From: an uncultured Bacteroidaceae bacterium
GTDB taxonomy: Bacteria > Bacteroidota > Bacteroidia > Bacteroidales > Bacteroidaceae
Direction of reading: 5' to 3'
Assembly (NCBI GenBank): GCA_905234555.1
Contig: CAJOHO010000040.1
Location: 1-37,505, forward strand
DNA: 37,505 nt
Shown: piece by piece, positions 8,993 through 16,012 of the stretch
Layout of the letters: each line of letters opens with the position of its first letter
Position numbering within the stretch: position 1 is the first letter of the stretch
The notes under the pieces: model-generated
Databases searched by the model: none
What the model saw: the letters and a program-made list of their open reading frames with translations, nothing else
Told to the model about the DNA's origin: nothing
Translations under genes and position numbers: made by a program

Positions 8993-9299
8993 CTTTCTTG
9001 TTCCTTTCTAATTTATTGATTCGTATTTGATGGAATTGTCAGCATTTGCCAGCACTCGACTGAGCTTTTTCCGACGCAAAGTTACTCCGATTATTTCCGA
9101 CAGCTCAAATTATTACGAAAAATCGACTCCGTTTTTACATTTGTTGGCTAATTGGTCCTACCGAGTATGATTTTAGAACCAATAATCATATTCGAAACAG
9201 AGATTAACTGTAGAAAAGAGGGAAAGAAAAAGGGAGAGACAATGCCCCTCCCCAAAGATGATACATATATATTATAGGTGTCCGATAGAACAGATGTAG
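8993..9299. other. Intergenic region between membrane protein and integrase genes
   Basis: It contains the promoter-like sequence at 9075-9100 and an imperfect hairpin (GAGTATGATT with AATCATATTC, about 9160-9200) downstream of the integrase stop. No credible coding sequence was found. Confidence 0.5.
9075..9100 (-). promoter_or_regulatory. Promoter of the membrane-protein gene, related to the other element promoters
   Basis: On the minus strand it reads AATAATCGGAGTAACTTTGC, containing an exact TAnnTTTG box (TAACTTTG). The AATAATCGGA segment is shared with the modules at 7822-7880 and 10570-10627. Confidence 0.6.
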
Positions 9300-10445
9300 T
9301 TATTGCCCCACGACCTTTAGTTGCACCGTCTTCACAGGTCGAAGCGTGATACGGTTTACCGATTCGCGCTTGCTCTCGTCTGCCATATTTGCATAGATTT
9401 GAGTGGTCGAAACGTTCTTGTGGCCCAACATATGTTGGACGGTATAGACGCTTGTACCAGCATCCACCTGTAGCGAACCGAATGTATGTCGGCTGCAATG
9501 GAACGAGATCTTCTTGGTGATGCCAGCAGCTTTCAGCCAGTTCTTCAAGGGTGTCTGGGTGAGTTTGTCCGTGAAGCCTGTGAATACGATACCAGTTCCA
9601 CGTTCACCTATCAGTTCCAATGCCTCGTCACTGATAGGATTGTTCACCAGTTCCTTGGTCTTCTGCATTCGCAAGGTTACATACATGCCTCCATCACCGT
9701 AGGGTTGTATGTTCTCCCATGTGAGTTGCTTGATGTCACTCTTACGGAGTCCAGTCAGACAGGCAAAGAGAAATGCTGTCTTTAATACAGGAGAGTCGCA
9801 AGGCGTGTTCGCCAACTTGACAAGTTCATCCTTGGACAGATGTTCTTTCTCCGTGGGTATGGTATCAACACGCTCCAGAAAGCCGTTGGGATTCTCCATA
9901 ATCTTGTGTTCCCTATAGGCTGTATGGAGCACGGCACGGAAAGTTGACCAATAGCCAGCCACGGAGTTGATATGCAGTTTATGTTCAGTATGGATGGTCT
10001 GTGGGGCGGTCATCAGGTATTCACGAAACCTATTGCAGAAGTCAACGTTGATTTCATCGAAACGGCACTTGTTGTTGCAGAACCTTGCGAAGTGCTTATA
10101 GACGTGCTGCCACTTGCAGTTCTTCTTTTCGACTTTCTGCTTGAAGTAGGCAAGGAAGTCGCCCTTCATCTTCTCCTTGTCAAAGAAATCATACCTCTCA
10201 TTAACTATGGACTCATAGCGACGGCAGCGGAGGGCTTCTGCCTTCTCACGCATTCGGTCGTTGTAGTCCTTTTCTCTTTGGGACTTTGGTTTGGCATAGA
10301 TATAGATGCCGAGCGACTCATGGCGCATGACCTTCATGGTGGACTCATCCCTATAACCTGGATAATAGTCGAGATAGAAGGAAAGCTGTTCTCCGCCTTT
10401 GATTTTCCGTGTGCGGAGGGTCACGGTCTTGCAGATGTTACTCAT
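9300..10445 (-). CDS. int: Tyrosine recombinase / integrase of the mobilizable element
   Basis: 381 residues from the ATG at 10445 (MSNICKTVTLRTRKIKGGEQ); an upstream ATG at 10475 adds ten weak residues. The Arm DNA-binding domain is at about 1-75, a SAM-like core-binding domain at about 95-190, and the catalytic domain at about 203-365. The catalytic set is intact: Arg234 in TGLRKSD, His316-x-x-Arg319 in FHCSRHTFG, His342 in MLGHKN and Tyr351 in TQIYANM. It would integrate and excise the element by site-specific recombination. A shared promoter module lies upstream (10570-10627). No tRNA gene lies at either edge, so the target site is not a tRNA 3' end. Confidence 0.93.
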   Translation of the reverse strand: MSNICKTVTLRTRKIKGGEQLSFYLDYYPGYRDESTMKVMRHESLGIYIYAKPKSQREKDYNDRMREKAEALRCRRYESIVNERYDFFDKEKMKGDFLAYFKQKVEKKNCKWQHVYKHFARFCNNKCRFDEINVDFCNRFREYLMTAPQTIHTEHKLHINSVAGYWSTFRAVLHTAYREHKIMENPNGFLERVDTIPTEKEHLSKDELVKLANTPCDSPVLKTAFLFACLTGLRKSDIKQLTWENIQPYGDGGMYVTLRMQKTKELVNNPISDEALELIGERGTGIVFTGFTDKLTQTPLKNWLKAAGITKKISFHCSRHTFGSLQVDAGTSVYTVQHMLGHKNVSTTQIYANMADESKRESVNRITLRPVKTVQLKVVGQ

Positions 10446-10569
10446 AATGGTATTCTTATTATTGTTGATAATCATGGTGGAGCGTTTGAGCTTCGCTCTT
10501 CCTCCTTACAAGGCATAGTTCAAGCAAGCTTGACTCTGCTCTTGCTTCGTTCGTCGGTTCTCCACGGGT

Positions 10570-10627
10570 GCAAAGGAACTCAATGATGACATGCTGACTC
10601 CGATTATTCCCAATAATCACCGAATAA
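10570..10627 (-). promoter_or_regulatory. Shared promoter/operator module, copy 2
   Basis: This is a near repeat of 7822-7880 (identical GCAAAGGAACTCAATGATG, then TGCTGA, TCCGATTATTC, CGAATAAT), upstream of the integrase gene. A TCAAGCAAGCTTGA inverted repeat lies between it and the start codon (about 10520-10535). Confidence 0.65.
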
Positions 10628-10647
10628 TTTGTCAGTACGGTAGATAA

Positions 10648-11652
10648 TCAGAATGTATAGCCACTATTCCCAGTACCAATCACCTTGCTGGTCACGGGAC
10701 GTCCGATTGCTTTGCGCTCTTCCATCGCCCTCTCCACATCAGAACGGAGCAGGAGATTCAGCCGTCCGACCTTTGTCTTATCAATATGCTTTACCTTGAC
10801 GATGTGGCAGATGTTAGCCTTGGTCAGTCCGTAGAGCTGCTGAACCTGCTCAACGGTATAATAGTTCTCATCCTCCAACAAGTCCGTTCGGCGCAGTTCA
10901 TCAAAGTGGCTTTGCGAATAGTAGGTGTGTCCGTACTCTCGCTTGCTTGGTATCTTGTGACGGTGGGCATATGAACGGACAGCTGTGAGGTTGATGCCGT
11001 AACGGTCTGCCACTTCTTGGGATGTCAGCCAATCGACAATAGAATCAAGGTCTATGGAAGTGCCGAATACTGCATCAATGTGTTTCTTGCTGTAGTAGTT
11101 GCGTCCTGCAATTCGGCACATGGGAATCTGGTGACGCTTGGCAGAGGCATAAAGCCATGATTGTTTGACCTTGTAGGTCTGCATCACTTCCTCGCCAGAG
11201 TAGTATTCGAGGACTTCATCTGATGCTTGTTCTGTTTTTAGAAACTTGGCATCTTTTTTGGAAGAAGTCTTTGATTTCTTGCCAACAGAGGGCTTCGGTT
11301 TCGAACAAGGGAGAACACGATTATAAGGATTCGCCTCAAACATCCTTTCTATGTCACTTCTGCGAATGAGCGCCATCCTACTGCTCAGACGGGAAGCTGG
11401 GAGTTTGCCCTGCTCAACGAGTTTATAGACATACTGACGGGTACAGCCTAACAAGATGGCAGCTTTGGAAAAGGTCAGGTACTCCTGCTGCTGGAGTTCC
11501 ATTATTGGTTCCACAGCCCGAAGGAAATCACGCTGCCTTTTCTTCTTGGTCTCTTTTGCTGCCGTGGCACATTCCTCGGAACAATACTTCTGCATTCCTC
11601 TGTTCGTGGCGAACACCTTGCCGCAATGGGCACATTTTCTGGTCTTTGTCAT
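10648..11652 (-). CDS. Zinc-ribbon protein with four tandem excisionase-type HTH domains
   Basis: 334 residues. An N-terminal treble-clef-like zinc site uses Cys7, Cys10, Cys24 and Cys28 (CAHCGKVF, then YCSEEC). Four MerR/excisionase-like HTH units follow: about 58-105 (FSKAAILLGCTRQYVYKLV), 149-195 (YSGEEVMQTYKVKQSWLY), 207-250 (TSQEVADRYGINLTAVRSY) and 262-310 (TVEQVQQLYGLTKANICHI). A basic linker (KPKPSVGKKSKTSSKKDAK) separates units 1 and 2. This array could read an extended or repeated DNA site, and is a candidate regulator of the shared promoter modules or an architectural factor for excision. It is the last element gene on the right side. Confidence 0.75.
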   Translation of the reverse strand: MTKTRKCAHCGKVFATNRGMQKYCSEECATAAKETKKKRQRDFLRAVEPIMELQQQEYLTFSKAAILLGCTRQYVYKLVEQGKLPASRLSSRMALIRRSDIERMFEANPYNRVLPCSKPKPSVGKKSKTSSKKDAKFLKTEQASDEVLEYYSGEEVMQTYKVKQSWLYASAKRHQIPMCRIAGRNYYSKKHIDAVFGTSIDLDSIVDWLTSQEVADRYGINLTAVRSYAHRHKIPSKREYGHTYYSQSHFDELRRTDLLEDENYYTVEQVQQLYGLTKANICHIVKVKHIDKTKVGRLNLLLRSDVERAMEERKAIGRPVTSKVIGTGNSGYTF

Positions 11653-11990
11653 GCTTGCGATATTTATGGGTTCAACATTTCTTTTGTTGTACCTCTCCGC
11701 AAGTCATCACAGGTAAATCCTTGACATTCCTTGTCGCCTTTCGCCACGATGTTTCGTTTCTCAAAACTGGAGCAGGAATCTGTCAACTCTTGTAATCGAT
11801 CAGAAACCCTTGTCAACTCCGTTCACGATGTGGCAAAAATAAAGCCCCGTAAATTCCCTGCGGTAGAAATACGTTGCAAATTTATAGGGAATTTCCGAAG
11901 CAGCCAAAAACAGCTTCTGAAGTGTTAAAATCCAAAAGCGACTGTAATACAATAATTTAAGTCTGGTTAGTTTTTGTTATTCATGGTAGT
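11653..11990. other. Right end region of the mobilizable element
   Basis: This 338-base non-coding stretch holds a likely promoter for the HTH-array gene (TATTTTTG on the minus strand, plus coordinates 11834-11841) and two direct TGTCAACTC words (about 11779 and 11814). It ends at a TTTAGAG-GT-CTCTAAA inverted repeat. No ORF with support was seen. Confidence 0.5.
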
Positions 11991-12005
11991 TTAGAGGTCT
12001 CTAAA
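11990..12005. other. Candidate right attachment/junction site
   Basis: TTTAGAG (11990-11996) and CTCTAAA (11999-12005) form a perfect 7-bp inverted repeat with a 2-base centre, a shape used by tyrosine recombinases. It lies exactly where the LRR gene loses its repeat pattern. A loosely similar pair of words occurs near 4082-4100 and 11971-11989 (TTTTT, GTTAT, CATG), but is too weak to call attL/attR. Confidence 0.35.
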
Positions 12006-13256
12006 TACACCAATTGACGTGACCCCATCAGGAATGGTGATGGAGGTCAGGTTAGAACAGCCATTGAAAGCATATTCCCCAATTGACGTAACACCATCGG
12101 GAATATTGATGGAGGTTAGGCTCGAACAGTTACAGAAAGCTCTGCTTCCAATTGAAGTAACACCATTGGGAATGTTGATGGAGGTCAGGCTCGAACAGTT
12201 ATAGAAAGTACTACTTCCAATTGACGTGACGCCATCGGGAATATTGATGGAGGTCAGGTTAGAACAGTTGTAGAAAGCACCATGCCCTATTGACGTGACG
12301 CTGTTTGGGATGGTTACCGATGTCAAGCCACTACAACTAGCGAAAGCATTATCCCCAATTGACGTGACCCCATCAGGAATGGTGATGGAGGTCAGACTAG
12401 AACAGCCAGTGAAAGCATGGTCTCCAATGGACGTGATGCCATCAGGAATGGTGATGGAGGTCAGGCTAGAACAACAATAAAAAGCATAAGAAGGAATCTT
12501 AGTCACTCCTTCAGGAATGGTAACTGATGTTACTGGTACATTGTTGATACATAATTCTACTGGACCCCTTGTAAAACGTAAAGGAGAAGAAAAAGAATCA
12601 CCAAAAGAGATTTGCAGATATTTCTTAAGATTCTTGATGTTGAGAGAGCGTATACCATAACAGTAAATGAAAGCACCACTTCCTATTGACGTAACCCCAT
12701 CAGGAATGGTGATGGAGGTCAAGCTGGAGCAGTTATAGAAAGCATTATTCCCTATTGACGTAACGCCATCGGGAATGTTGATGGAGGTCAGGCTGGAGCA
12801 GTTATAGAAAGTATAATCCCCTATTGACGTAACGCCATCAGGGATGGTTACAGATGTAAGACTTGAACAGCCATTGAAAGCATATTCCCCAATTGACGTA
12901 ACACCATCGGGAATATTGATGGAGGTTAGGCTCGAACAGCCAGAGAAAGCATCATTCCCTATTGACGTAACCCCATCAGGAATGGTGATGGAGGTCAGGC
13001 TGGAGCAGTTATAGAAAGCATAATTACCAATTGAAGTTACCGGGTACTCCGTTTCACCGATATACACCTTTGAAGGGATTGTCAAATCTGCAGGAATAGT
13101 ACCACTAATAGCGGCTCGAGGACTGTTGTATATGCGAGCTGTATTCCCCGATGTGGTAAACGTCCACACGGTTCCGTTGGCATCTGTCCAAGTTGCTGCT
13201 TCGGCAGAAATCAATGAGCAAAGGATTGCCCAAGAAAGAATAATAAATCTTTTCAT
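11991..13256 (-). CDS. BspA-like leucine-rich repeat surface protein, 3' end truncated
   Basis: 421 residues with a signal peptide (MKRFIILSWAILCSLISAEA). From about residue 70 it is made of 23-residue LRR_5/BspA units of the form LTSITIPDGVTSIG-xx-AF-xx-CSS, about 14 of them, with one irregular unit at about 205-255. Such proteins bind host extracellular matrix, or other bacteria. The last unit breaks after GVTSIG and ends VFRDL-stop; no C-terminal sorting domain follows, so the gene is probably cut at the edge of the mobilizable element. Several DNA repeats are identical over about 70 bases (for example 12060-12129 and 12870-12939), which favours recombination. It lies 18 bases after the gene at 13275-14411 and is co-transcribed with it. 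Confidence 0.85.
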   Translation of the reverse strand: MKRFIILSWAILCSLISAEAATWTDANGTVWTFTTSGNTARIYNSPRAAISGTIPADLTIPSKVYIGETEYPVTSIGNYAFYNCSSLTSITIPDGVTSIGNDAFSGCSSLTSINIPDGVTSIGEYAFNGCSSLTSVTIPDGVTSIGDYTFYNCSSLTSINIPDGVTSIGNNAFYNCSSLTSITIPDGVTSIGSGAFIYCYGIRSLNIKNLKKYLQISFGDSFSSPLRFTRGPVELCINNVPVTSVTIPEGVTKIPSYAFYCCSSLTSITIPDGITSIGDHAFTGCSSLTSITIPDGVTSIGDNAFASCSGLTSVTIPNSVTSIGHGAFYNCSNLTSINIPDGVTSIGSSTFYNCSSLTSINIPNGVTSIGSRAFCNCSSLTSINIPDGVTSIGEYAFNGCSNLTSITIPDGVTSIGVFRDL

Positions 13257-13274
13257 AATATTTGAGTTTTAATG

Positions 13275-14411
13275 TTATTTGATGTATACTTTCATATTGT
13301 CGCGAATGTAGAAACCCTTGGTGGGGGCAGAGACCTTCCTGCCTGTGAGATCATAAGTCTCTCCCTGGTTCTTCCCTGAAGGGAGGGAGTTGATCTCCTC
13401 AATTCCTGTTGCATCATCGAAGTTGAAGCCAAAGGCTTTAACAGAAGAGGAGATCTGAGAAAGGTAGCAACGACCTGCAGGAAGGCTGAAGGAGGCTCCT
13501 TCTGCATCGTAGAACATAGGACCGTAGCCTTGGTTCTGCAGGATATAGCCTGTGTTGACTACTGTGGGTGAAAGCACCCCTGTGAGGTAACCTGAGGTGA
13601 AAGCATCCTCTGTCCCAAAATCGGCTGACAAATCCACGCTCCCTGTGATGTTTCCGCTATAGCCGTTCTCAGCATACACGATGTAAGGAGTGCAGGCAGC
13701 AAACGCGTCTACAGAAACAAGAGTAAGATCCTCTCCACTGGTCTCGCTACAAGTATAGGCTTTCACACCTGAAGGAATAGCCGCATCGAAAGGAAGAATC
13801 AAAGTGCCGACTTTGTTGGTCGAACTGATGTTAATTGGCAAAGTGCGCTCAGCAGGAATCCCCGTCGTGAAAGGACGACAGCTATAATCCGCTGGCACAT
13901 ACTTCACAGCAGCCTTTGTTGTCAAGTTTCCACCCGAAATCGTTATAAGCGGTTTGGGAGAGAAAGTGAACTTTGAAGCATCAAGATTAACAAACACACG
14001 GAAAAGGTTTCCTGTATTAGCCGTAAACTCACCATTCCCATCTGAAGTACAAGCAATACGGAGCAAATGCTCTGAAGGCATCGCTGAAGTTACTGTGTGA
14101 GTATATGTAGTTTCATCCATAATATCGTCATAGGTGGATGGATAGAAACTTGACTTTAACATAATCACACGGTATATTTCTCCGTTCATGGCTACGTCGA
14201 TTCCTTCTGGAAACAGGATATCTAAATTATAAGCTGTATAAATGCGTGATCCCGAAAGACTGACATCAAAGTAATAAAGACCCGACGAGGAGTGATACGT
14301 CAAATCGCTGACCACGAACTTATCGTCAGTAGGAGTTTGTGCGCTCAGGCTTGTTGGTACGAACAGAGCCATGAGCAACATAGAATAGAAAATGCGTATA
14401 GGCTTCATCAT
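13275..14411 (-). CDS. Secreted protein with sorting-type C-terminus, unknown function
   Basis: 378 residues with a signal peptide (MMKPIRIFYSMLLMALFVPTSLSA). Residues 32-160 (VSDLTYHSSSGLYYFDVSLS and onward, with YNLDILFPEGIDV) have the strand pattern of a cohesin-like or carbohydrate-binding beta-sandwich. A second beta-rich part (residues 180-340) has LPINISSTNKVGTLILPFD and TPYIVYAEN motifs that recur in Bacteroidales surface proteins. The C-terminus GETYDLTGRKVSAPTKGFY, then IRDNMKVYIK, resembles the tails of Prevotella secreted proteins, likely for type IX secretion. It is first in a two-gene unit with the LRR protein and is preceded by the candidate structured RNA at 14477-14735. Confidence 0.75.
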   Translation of the reverse strand: MMKPIRIFYSMLLMALFVPTSLSAQTPTDDKFVVSDLTYHSSSGLYYFDVSLSGSRIYTAYNLDILFPEGIDVAMNGEIYRVIMLKSSFYPSTYDDIMDETTYTHTVTSAMPSEHLLRIACTSDGNGEFTANTGNLFRVFVNLDASKFTFSPKPLITISGGNLTTKAAVKYVPADYSCRPFTTGIPAERTLPINISSTNKVGTLILPFDAAIPSGVKAYTCSETSGEDLTLVSVDAFAACTPYIVYAENGYSGNITGSVDLSADFGTEDAFTSGYLTGVLSPTVVNTGYILQNQGYGPMFYDAEGASFSLPAGRCYLSQISSSVKAFGFNFDDATGIEEINSLPSGKNQGETYDLTGRKVSAPTKGFYIRDNMKVYIK

Positions 14412-14476
14412 AGGAAAAAGAATTAGTAGCCTATAGACGCTTCGGATTCAGCAGGTGAAACTGTAGATAGGGTAAT

Positions 14477-14495
14477 AAAAAAGACGTGAGCGTCT
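14477..14495 (-). terminator. Intrinsic terminator of the candidate RNA
   Basis: On the minus strand AGACG-CTCA-CGTCT is followed by TTTTT. It lies between the structured rod and the start codon at 14411. Confidence 0.7.
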
Positions 14496-14735
14496 GTACT
14501 TCCTGTCTATCTTATCACACGGGCTCTCGCATTGCCTTCGCACAAGATAGACAACGCCGTATGCCCACGTCGTGGCATATTATAATAAGGTATAATACAC
14601 CTAACGCGGACGTTTCGTTGCCTTATCTCCCGTGCTGAATTTGCGAGATTCGTGTGATGGAAGATAACGTTAGTAAACGTCCTTTACCGATAAAAATAAC
14701 CTTTCAATTCTTGAAAAGAATCTCCAAGTCACCTG
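14477..14735 (-). ncRNA. Candidate structured RNA or leader attenuator upstream of the secreted-protein gene
   Basis: On the minus strand a TATCTTTG box is followed by about 245 bases that fold into a long interrupted rod. TATCTT, ATCACACG and TCTCGCA (14642-14666) pair in order with TGCGAGA, CGTGTGAT and AAGATA (14508-14531). Further in, GCAC, AGATA and CAACG pair with CGTTG, TATCT and GTGC, capping a TATGCC/GGCATA hairpin. An 8-bp alternative helix (GGACGTTT with AAACGTCC) crosses the main rod, so two conformations are possible. It ends in AGACG-CTCA-CGTCT plus six T. It may be a separate small RNA (a 6S-like rod is one option) or an attenuating leader of the gene starting 66 bases later. 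No named family is assigned. Confidence 0.6.
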
Positions 14736-14880
14736 CAAAGATAATGCAAATCGTCCAAAGTACAAAATAAAAACTAAAAAATCTTTAATTATTTCTCCCA
14801 CATACACCTAATCCCCACCATTTTCCTCACAAATTGCCAAATCCACCAAACAAATTTCTCGAATTTTGCAAAGAGGTATG

Positions 14881-14917
14881 AAAAAGGCACAAAGTCGTGG
14901 GGACTTTATGCCTTTTT
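14881..14917. terminator. Bidirectional intrinsic terminator after iorB
   Basis: GGCACAAAGTC (14886-14896) pairs with GACTTTATGCC (14902-14912) around GTGGG. It is flanked by AAAAA on the left and TTTTT on the right, giving a U-tract in either direction. It closes the long minus-strand operon. Confidence 0.85.
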
Positions 14918-14941
14918 ATCAGAAGGTTTGACTTTCGTACG

Positions 14942-15580
14942 TTAGCCTTGGTGTTCCTTGCCGATGGCTAAGGCTTTGATGTTGGCTTCGACGATGGCGT
15001 CGCCTTTGCGGGCAAAGACGCGACGGATGGCAGCCTCGAGTTTGTCGTAGTCGATGCCGAGAGCCTTTTGGGCAGCACCCAAGAGGATGACATTGGCAGA
15101 ACGAGGCACTTGGTTGTCTTTTGCCAGCTGTTCGATGTCGATGGCAACGACATGCGGCAATTTCGCCAATTCCGCCTTGATGTCCTCGATGTTGGGATAG
15201 TTGGGGATGTTCACGAAGGGAGCGCTGGAGGTAATCACCCACCCTTCCTTATTTAAATAAGGCAGATAGCGCAGGGCTTCCATCGGCTCCATCGAAATGA
15301 TGACGTCGGCTCCGCCCAAGGCGATGAGGTCGCTGGCGATCGGTTCGCTACTGATGCGCAGGTTGCTTTGCACATCGCCGCCTCGCTGGCTCATTCCGTG
15401 TACCTCGGCCTGCTTGATATAAAGATTCTCGTTCATGGCGGCTTCGCCTATGATGGTGGCGATGGAGAGGATGCCTTGTCCCCCCACACCACAAAGGATG
15501 ATATCACATTTAAGACTCACCCCCGACCCCTCTCTTGTAGAGAGGGGAGTGGTTACTTCTGAGTTATGATTGTTGTTCAT
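14942..15580 (-). CDS. iorB: Indolepyruvate ferredoxin oxidoreductase, beta subunit
   Basis: IorB is the gamma-type subunit of the 2-oxoacid:ferredoxin oxidoreductase that, with IorA, converts aryl pyruvates (from aromatic amino acid transamination) and CoA to aryl-acetyl-CoA and reduced ferredoxin, or the reverse. The family signature CDIILCGVGGQGILSIA is clear, as are the AEVHGMSQRGGDVQ and LIALGGADVIISMEPMEALR segments. I start it at the ATG at 15580; a TTG six bases upstream is less likely. Residues 9-24 (VTTPLSTREGSGVSL) come from a GC-rich palindromic element inserted between the start codon and the conserved CDIILCG strand. It is the last gene of the operon, separated from iorA by a DUF559 gene. 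Confidence 0.93.
   Translation of the reverse strand: MNNNHNSEVTTPLSTREGSGVSLKCDIILCGVGGQGILSIATIIGEAAMNENLYIKQAEVHGMSQRGGDVQSNLRISSEPIASDLIALGGADVIISMEPMEALRYLPYLNKEGWVITSSAPFVNIPNYPNIEDIKAELAKLPHVVAIDIEQLAKDNQVPRSANVILLGAAQKALGIDYDKLEAAIRRVFARKGDAIVEANIKALAIGKEHQG
15514..15558 (+). repeat. Palindromic element, half copy, in frame in iorB
   Basis: It contains ACTCACCCCCGACCCC and a 9-bp hairpin (CCCCTCTCT with AGAGAGGGG), then GTGGTTACTTC. It encodes the N-terminal TTPLSTREGSGVSL of IorB and is inverted relative to the copy at 15967-16012 on the other side of the DUF559 gene. Confidence 0.8.
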
Positions 15581-15959
15581 TATCAAAATATGAATTAATT
15601 TGTTCTATTACTGAATTAATATCGTAAAGTACCTCCTCATTGGAGAACCTCATCACATGATACCCCATATCTTCCAAATCTTGTTCTCTGATGGCATCAT
15701 CGGCTTGCTGTCGCGGTTCTGAATGATATCCTCCATCCACTTCAATAACAAGACCATCGTGACGAGACACAAAATCAACGATATAATCACCAATTATATG
15801 TTGCCTAAGAAAAAGCACACCTAAGGCATTTCCTCGTAAATGTTCCCAAAGAAACTGCTCTGCCAACGTAGCATTTTGCCTGTTTTCCCGTGCATATTCT
15901 CGCAGCATCTGATATCTATCGGGCGAAGAACTCTTATATGATGCAAATCGATTCTTCAT
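15564..15959 (-). CDS. DUF559-family nuclease-like protein (PD-(D/E)xK, Vsr-like)
   Basis: 131 residues from the ATG at 15959 (MKNRFASYKSSSPDRYQMLR); the frame is open upstream through the palindromic repeat, but that part is not family-like. The DUF559 pattern is clear: LAEQFLWEHLRGNALGVLFLRQHIIGDYIVDF, then VIEVDGGYH with Asp62, Glu73 and Asp75 as likely metal ligands, and GYHVMRFSNEEV near the end. The family is related to very-short-patch-repair endonucleases; its biological role is unsettled. It splits iorA from iorB, overlaps the iorB start by 17 bases and is flanked on both sides by inverted palindromic elements, so it may have arrived with them. Confidence 0.85.
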   Translation of the reverse strand: MKNRFASYKSSSPDRYQMLREYARENRQNATLAEQFLWEHLRGNALGVLFLRQHIIGDYIVDFVSRHDGLVIEVDGGYHSEPRQQADDAIREQDLEDMGYHVMRFSNEEVLYDINSVIEQINSYFDNEQQS

Positions 15960-15966
15960 TGTCGGA

Positions 15967-16012
15967 GGGTATATACTCCCCGCCCTACAAGGGAGGGGTC
16001 TGGGGGAGGGTC
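15967..16012 (-). repeat. Palindromic element, half copy, forming the C-terminus and stop of IorA
   Basis: On the minus strand it reads GGACCCTCCCCCAGACCCCT, then CCCTTGTAGGG and GTATATAC. It encodes the last residues of IorA (RTLPQTPPL, then stop) and ends a few bases before the DUF559 start codon. Confidence 0.8.

Larger units (their letters stand above)
4041..12005. mobile_element. Integrative mobilizable element (approximate bounds)
   Basis: The block contains integrase, excisionase-like and HTH proteins, a relaxase, small mob protein and oriT-like region, and a replication-like winged-helix protein, all on one strand with lower GC than the flanking genes. It has no conjugation machinery, so it is mobilizable rather than self-transmissible. 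No antibiotic-resistance or other obvious cargo is present. Bounds are inferred from the terminator on the left and the LRR gene breakpoint on the right; exact att sites are not proven. Confidence 0.7.
14412..14941. other. Intergenic region holding a structured RNA candidate and a bidirectional terminator
   Basis: This 530-base gap contains, from right to left, the iorB-side terminator (14886-14917), a TATCTTTG promoter box (minus strand, 14736-14743), the structured RNA candidate and its terminator hairpin. It has no credible ORF. Confidence 0.6.

Noticed and set aside
4082-11989. TTTTT-GTTAT-CATG similarity at 4082-4100 and 11971-11989 as att repeats
   Set aside because: The match needs two gaps and mismatches within AT-rich sequence; it is too weak to call attachment sites.
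14477-14735. tmRNA, RNase P RNA or SRP RNA for the structured region
   Set aside because: No CCA end or tag-peptide frame, no RNase P core motifs and no SRP GNAR loop were seen; only a rod with a terminator is evident.
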